A stretch of 64,000 bases of DNA from NCBI RefSeq assembly GCF_027889715.1, contig NZ_JAPJZH010000010.1, forward strand, positions 151,387 through 215,386, read 5' to 3'. The notes under the pieces were generated by a model. That model made no database searches. It was given only the letters and a program-made list of their open reading frames with translations, and was not told where the DNA came from. The translations under genes were made by a program, and so were the position numbers. Shown here in pieces: positions 61,704 through 64,000 of the stretch; the stretch's first letter is position 1, and each line of letters opens with the position of its first letter. The stretch is from Allohoeflea poritis (GTDB lineage Bacteria; Pseudomonadota; Alphaproteobacteria; Rhizobiales; Rhizobiaceae).

Positions 61704-63842
61704 ATGGCATTGTCAATTCTATTTGCTGTCATCGCCTGTGGTCTGCTCTCGATCGTCTTTGCAATCTGGGCGACACAGTCGGTGCTTGCAGCCGATCAGG
61801 GAAATGAGCGGATGCAGGAGATCGCCGGTGCGATCCGCGAGGGGGCGCAGGCTTATCTGAACCGCCAATACACGACCATCGCGATCGTCGGCGCAGTTGT
61901 TTTCATCATCACCTGGCTTCTCCTTAACTCGCTCGCCGCGATCGGATTTCTGATCGGCGCGGTCCTTTCAGGCGCCGCCGGCTATATCGGCATGCACGTT
62001 TCCGTCCGGGCCAATGTACGCACCGCGCAGGCGGCTTCAGACAGCCTGGCGTCGGGCCTTGATATCGCATTCAAATCCGGTGCGATCACCGGCATGCTCG
62101 TCGCCGGCCTCGCACTGCTCGGCGTGTCGATCTACTATTACGTTCTGACCGGACCGATGGGCTACGGGGTCGCTGACCGTGCTGTCATCGACGCGCTTGT
62201 CGCACTTGGCTTCGGTGCCTCGCTGATCTCCATCTTCGCCCGTCTCGGCGGTGGTATCTTCACCAAGGGTGCCGATGTGGGCGGCGATCTCGTCGGCAAG
62301 GTCGAAGCCGGAATTCCGGAAGACGATCCGCGCAACCCGGCCACCATCGCCGACAATGTGGGCGACAATGTCGGTGACTGTGCCGGCATGGCCGCCGACC
62401 TGTTCGAGACCTATGCCGTGACCGTTGTCGCGACCATGGTTCTGGCCGCGATCTTCTTTGCCGGATCGGCGGTGCTTGAATCGGTGATGATCTATCCGCT
62501 TGCCATCTGTGCGACCTGTATCGTCACATCCATCGTCGGCGTCTTCTTCGTCAAGCTCGGATCGAACGGCTCCATCATGGGCGCGCTCTACAAGGGACTG
62601 GTCGCGACCGGCATCCTGTCGGTCGTGGGCCTTGCCATCGCGACGCAGTTCACCATCGGTTGGGGACCGGTTGCAGATACCGGCTTTTCGGGGCTCAGCC
62701 TTTTCCTTTGCGGCATCGTCGGCCTGATCGTGACCGGTCTGATTGTGTGGATCACCGAGTACTACACCGGCACGGACAAGCGTCCGGTCAACTCGATCGC
62801 ACAGGCATCGGTCACCGGCCACGGAACCAATGTCATCCAGGGTCTAGCCGTTTCGCTTGAGGCAACGGCGCTTCCGGCCATCGTCATCATTGCCGGCATC
62901 ATCGCCACGTTCCAGCTTGGCGGCCTGTTCGGCATGGGCATCGCGGTCACGGCCATGCTTGGCATCGCCGGCATGATCGTCGCGCTCGATGCCTTCGGTC
63001 CGGTAACCGACAACGCCGGCGGCATTGCCGAGATGGCGGGTCTGCCTGCCGAGGTCCGCAAGTCGACGGACGCGCTCGACGCGGTCGGCAACACGACCAA
63101 GGCGGTCACCAAGGGCTATGCGATCGGCTCAGCCGGCCTCGGCGCCCTGGTGCTGTTCGCGGCCTATTCGAACGACCTGACCTTCTTCGTGGATAACCCG
63201 ACGAACTTCCCGTACTTCTCGGATGTCGGCGAAATCTCGTTCAGCCTGTCCAACCCTTACGTGGTTGCCGGCCTGATCTTCGGCGGTCTGATCCCGTATC
63301 TGTTCGGCGGCATCGCCATGACGGCCGTCGGCCGGGCAGGGGGCACGGTGGTGCAGGAAGTGCGCCGTCAGTTCCGCGAGAAGCCGGGCATTCTGGAAGG
63401 AACGGACCGTCCCGACTACGCACGGGCGGTTGACCTGCTAACGCGTGCGGCGATCAAGGAGATGATTGTTCCATCGCTCCTGCCGGTGCTTGCGCCGCTG
63501 GTTGTCTATTTCGGTATCCTCTTTATCTCCGGCTCCAAGGCGTCGGCCTTCGCGGCGCTCGGTGCTTCGCTTCTCGGCGTTATCGTCAACGGCCTCTTCG
63601 TTGCCGTTTCGATGACCTCGGGCGGTGGTGCCTGGGACAACGCCAAGAAGTCCTTCGAGGACGGGTTCGTCGACGCCGACGGCATCCGCCATGAAAAGGG
63701 CAGCGAGGCGCACAAGGCCTCGGTCACCGGCGATACGGTGGGCGATCCCTACAAGGACACTGCCGGACCGGCCGTGAACCCGGCAATCAAGATCACCAAC
63801 ATCGTGGCGCTTCTGCTGCTTGCGGTGCTGGCGCACTCCTGA
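61704..63842 (+). CDS. hppA: K+-independent membrane pyrophosphatase (proton pump)
   Basis: A 712-residue (or slightly shorter) membrane pyrophosphatase that pumps protons using PPi. Core motifs: [20 protein letters not shown] then [20 protein letters not shown], and the potassium-selectivity site [10 protein letters not shown], where Lys marks the K+-independent class. About 16 membrane helices. Start is unclear: GGAGGGA lies immediately before ATG 61704 and 7 bases before an in-frame TTG 61710; longer starts add at least 38 residues. Ends at a strong terminator. Confidence 0.95.
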   Translation: MALSILFAVIACGLLSIVFAIWATQSVLAADQGNERMQEIAGAIREGAQAYLNRQYTTIAIVGAVVFIITWLLLNSLAAIGFLIGAVLSGAAGYIGMHVSVRANVRTAQAASDSLASGLDIAFKSGAITGMLVAGLALLGVSIYYYVLTGPMGYGVADRAVIDALVALGFGASLISIFARLGGGIFTKGADVGGDLVGKVEAGIPEDDPRNPATIADNVGDNVGDCAGMAADLFETYAVTVVATMVLAAIFFAGSAVLESVMIYPLAICATCIVTSIVGVFFVKLGSNGSIMGALYKGLVATGILSVVGLAIATQFTIGWGPVADTGFSGLSLFLCGIVGLIVTGLIVWITEYYTGTDKRPVNSIAQASVTGHGTNVIQGLAVSLEATALPAIVIIAGIIATFQLGGLFGMGIAVTAMLGIAGMIVALDAFGPVTDNAGGIAEMAGLPAEVRKSTDALDAVGNTTKAVTKGYAIGSAGLGALVLFAAYSNDLTFFVDNPTNFPYFSDVGEISFSLSNPYVVAGLIFGGLIPYLFGGIAMTAVGRAGGTVVQEVRRQFREKPGILEGTDRPDYARAVDLLTRAAIKEMIVPSLLPVLAPLVVYFGILFISGSKASAFAALGASLLGVIVNGLFVAVSMTSGGGAWDNAKKSFEDGFVDADGIRHEKGSEAHKASVTGDTVGDPYKDTAGPAVNPAIKITNIVALLLLAVLAHS

Positions 63843-63870
63843 TCGGCTGGATCATCCGAACAACGAAAAA

Positions 63871-63896
63871 CCCCGCGCTCCGCGCGGGGTTTTTTT
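63871..63896 (+). terminator. strong intrinsic terminator after hppA
   Basis: CCCCGCGC (63871-63878) pairs perfectly with GCGCGGGG (63882-63889), 3-base loop, followed by TTTTTTT; AAAAA precedes it, so it may work in both directions. Confidence 0.9.
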
Positions 63897-63974
63897 CATC
63901 AGCGGATGCGGCGAACCGAACGCCTAGGCTGAATCGACATTCATCGCATCCATAGGATTGCGGCGGCGATATGT

Positions 63975-64000
63975 ATGAAGCTGAGGAAATGGCTTGCGCG
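63975..64000 (+). CDS. possible start of the next gene (truncated by window end)
   Basis: An ATG at 63975 opens KLRKWLA..., a basic then hydrophobic start as in an exported protein, 78 bases after the hppA terminator. In relatives a bamE-like lipoprotein gene often follows hppA, but only eight codons are visible here, so identity is open. Confidence 0.25.

Noticed and set aside
1..64000. CRISPR array or rRNA operon
   Set aside because: No regularly spaced repeats and no rRNA-like stretch seen.

Overview
The window reads as chromosomal DNA of a GC-rich alphaproteobacterium, most likely in the order Hyphomicrobiales. The basis is gene content: parC, an Mg-type hemB, hemB / 3-hydroxyisobutyryl-CoA-hydrolase-like / DUF6163 / ldtR, the glyA-nrdR-ribD-ribE-ribH-nusB run, and a K+-independent hppA. 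No rRNA, tRNA, CRISPR array, transposase or integrase was recognised.

Layout. 1-18.5 kb: the 3' part of parC, then mostly small accessory units: an orphan CdiI-type immunity-like gene, a methyltransferase, an SGNH hydrolase, two Lrp/AsnC regulators each divergent from the gene it probably controls (an EamA exporter and a DUF2000 gene), an endonuclease/exonuclease/phosphatase-fold protein, two large TPR regulators around a small coiled-coil protein, several periplasmic proteins, and an Fe-S protein resembling reductive dehalogenase/QueG cores. 18.5-26.4 kb: a GntR-cupin-LivJ/K-LivG-LivF-LivH-LivM operon, divergent from a kynureninase-like PLP enzyme; the shared promoter region holds palindromic sites. 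This is probably an uptake and catabolic module for an unidentified amino-acid-like or aromatic compound.

26.4-30.1 kb is a distinctly AT-rich island carrying three genes: a solo HsdR-N-like PD-(D/E)xK protein, and facing it a translationally coupled DUF262 (ParB-like, DGQQR) - HEPN RNase (RX4H) pair. It looks like a horizontally acquired defence module and is the best candidate in the window for an undescribed system. Its right edge carries the 5' tip of an M20 amidohydrolase gene, matching the intact gene at 37 kb in 26 of 28 bases. 30-36 kb: a surface-polysaccharide-like region (GT4 glycosyltransferase, DUF2194 protein, a two-part envelope protein), a lone LuxR-type HTH and a TetR regulator.

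36-64 kb is mainly core: M20 amidohydrolase, bpt, a SLC13-type transporter, an RDD protein, a phage-like 2OG oxygenase, hemB, the ldtR cluster with an L,D-transpeptidase 2.5 kb away, a lysine-forming saccharopine dehydrogenase-like protein, glyA, nrdR, the riboflavin operon and nusB. An insert of SDR, two tandem metallophosphoesterases, a dimethylglycine-dehydrogenase-like flavoprotein and an MFS transporter then precedes hppA, which ends at a strong terminator.
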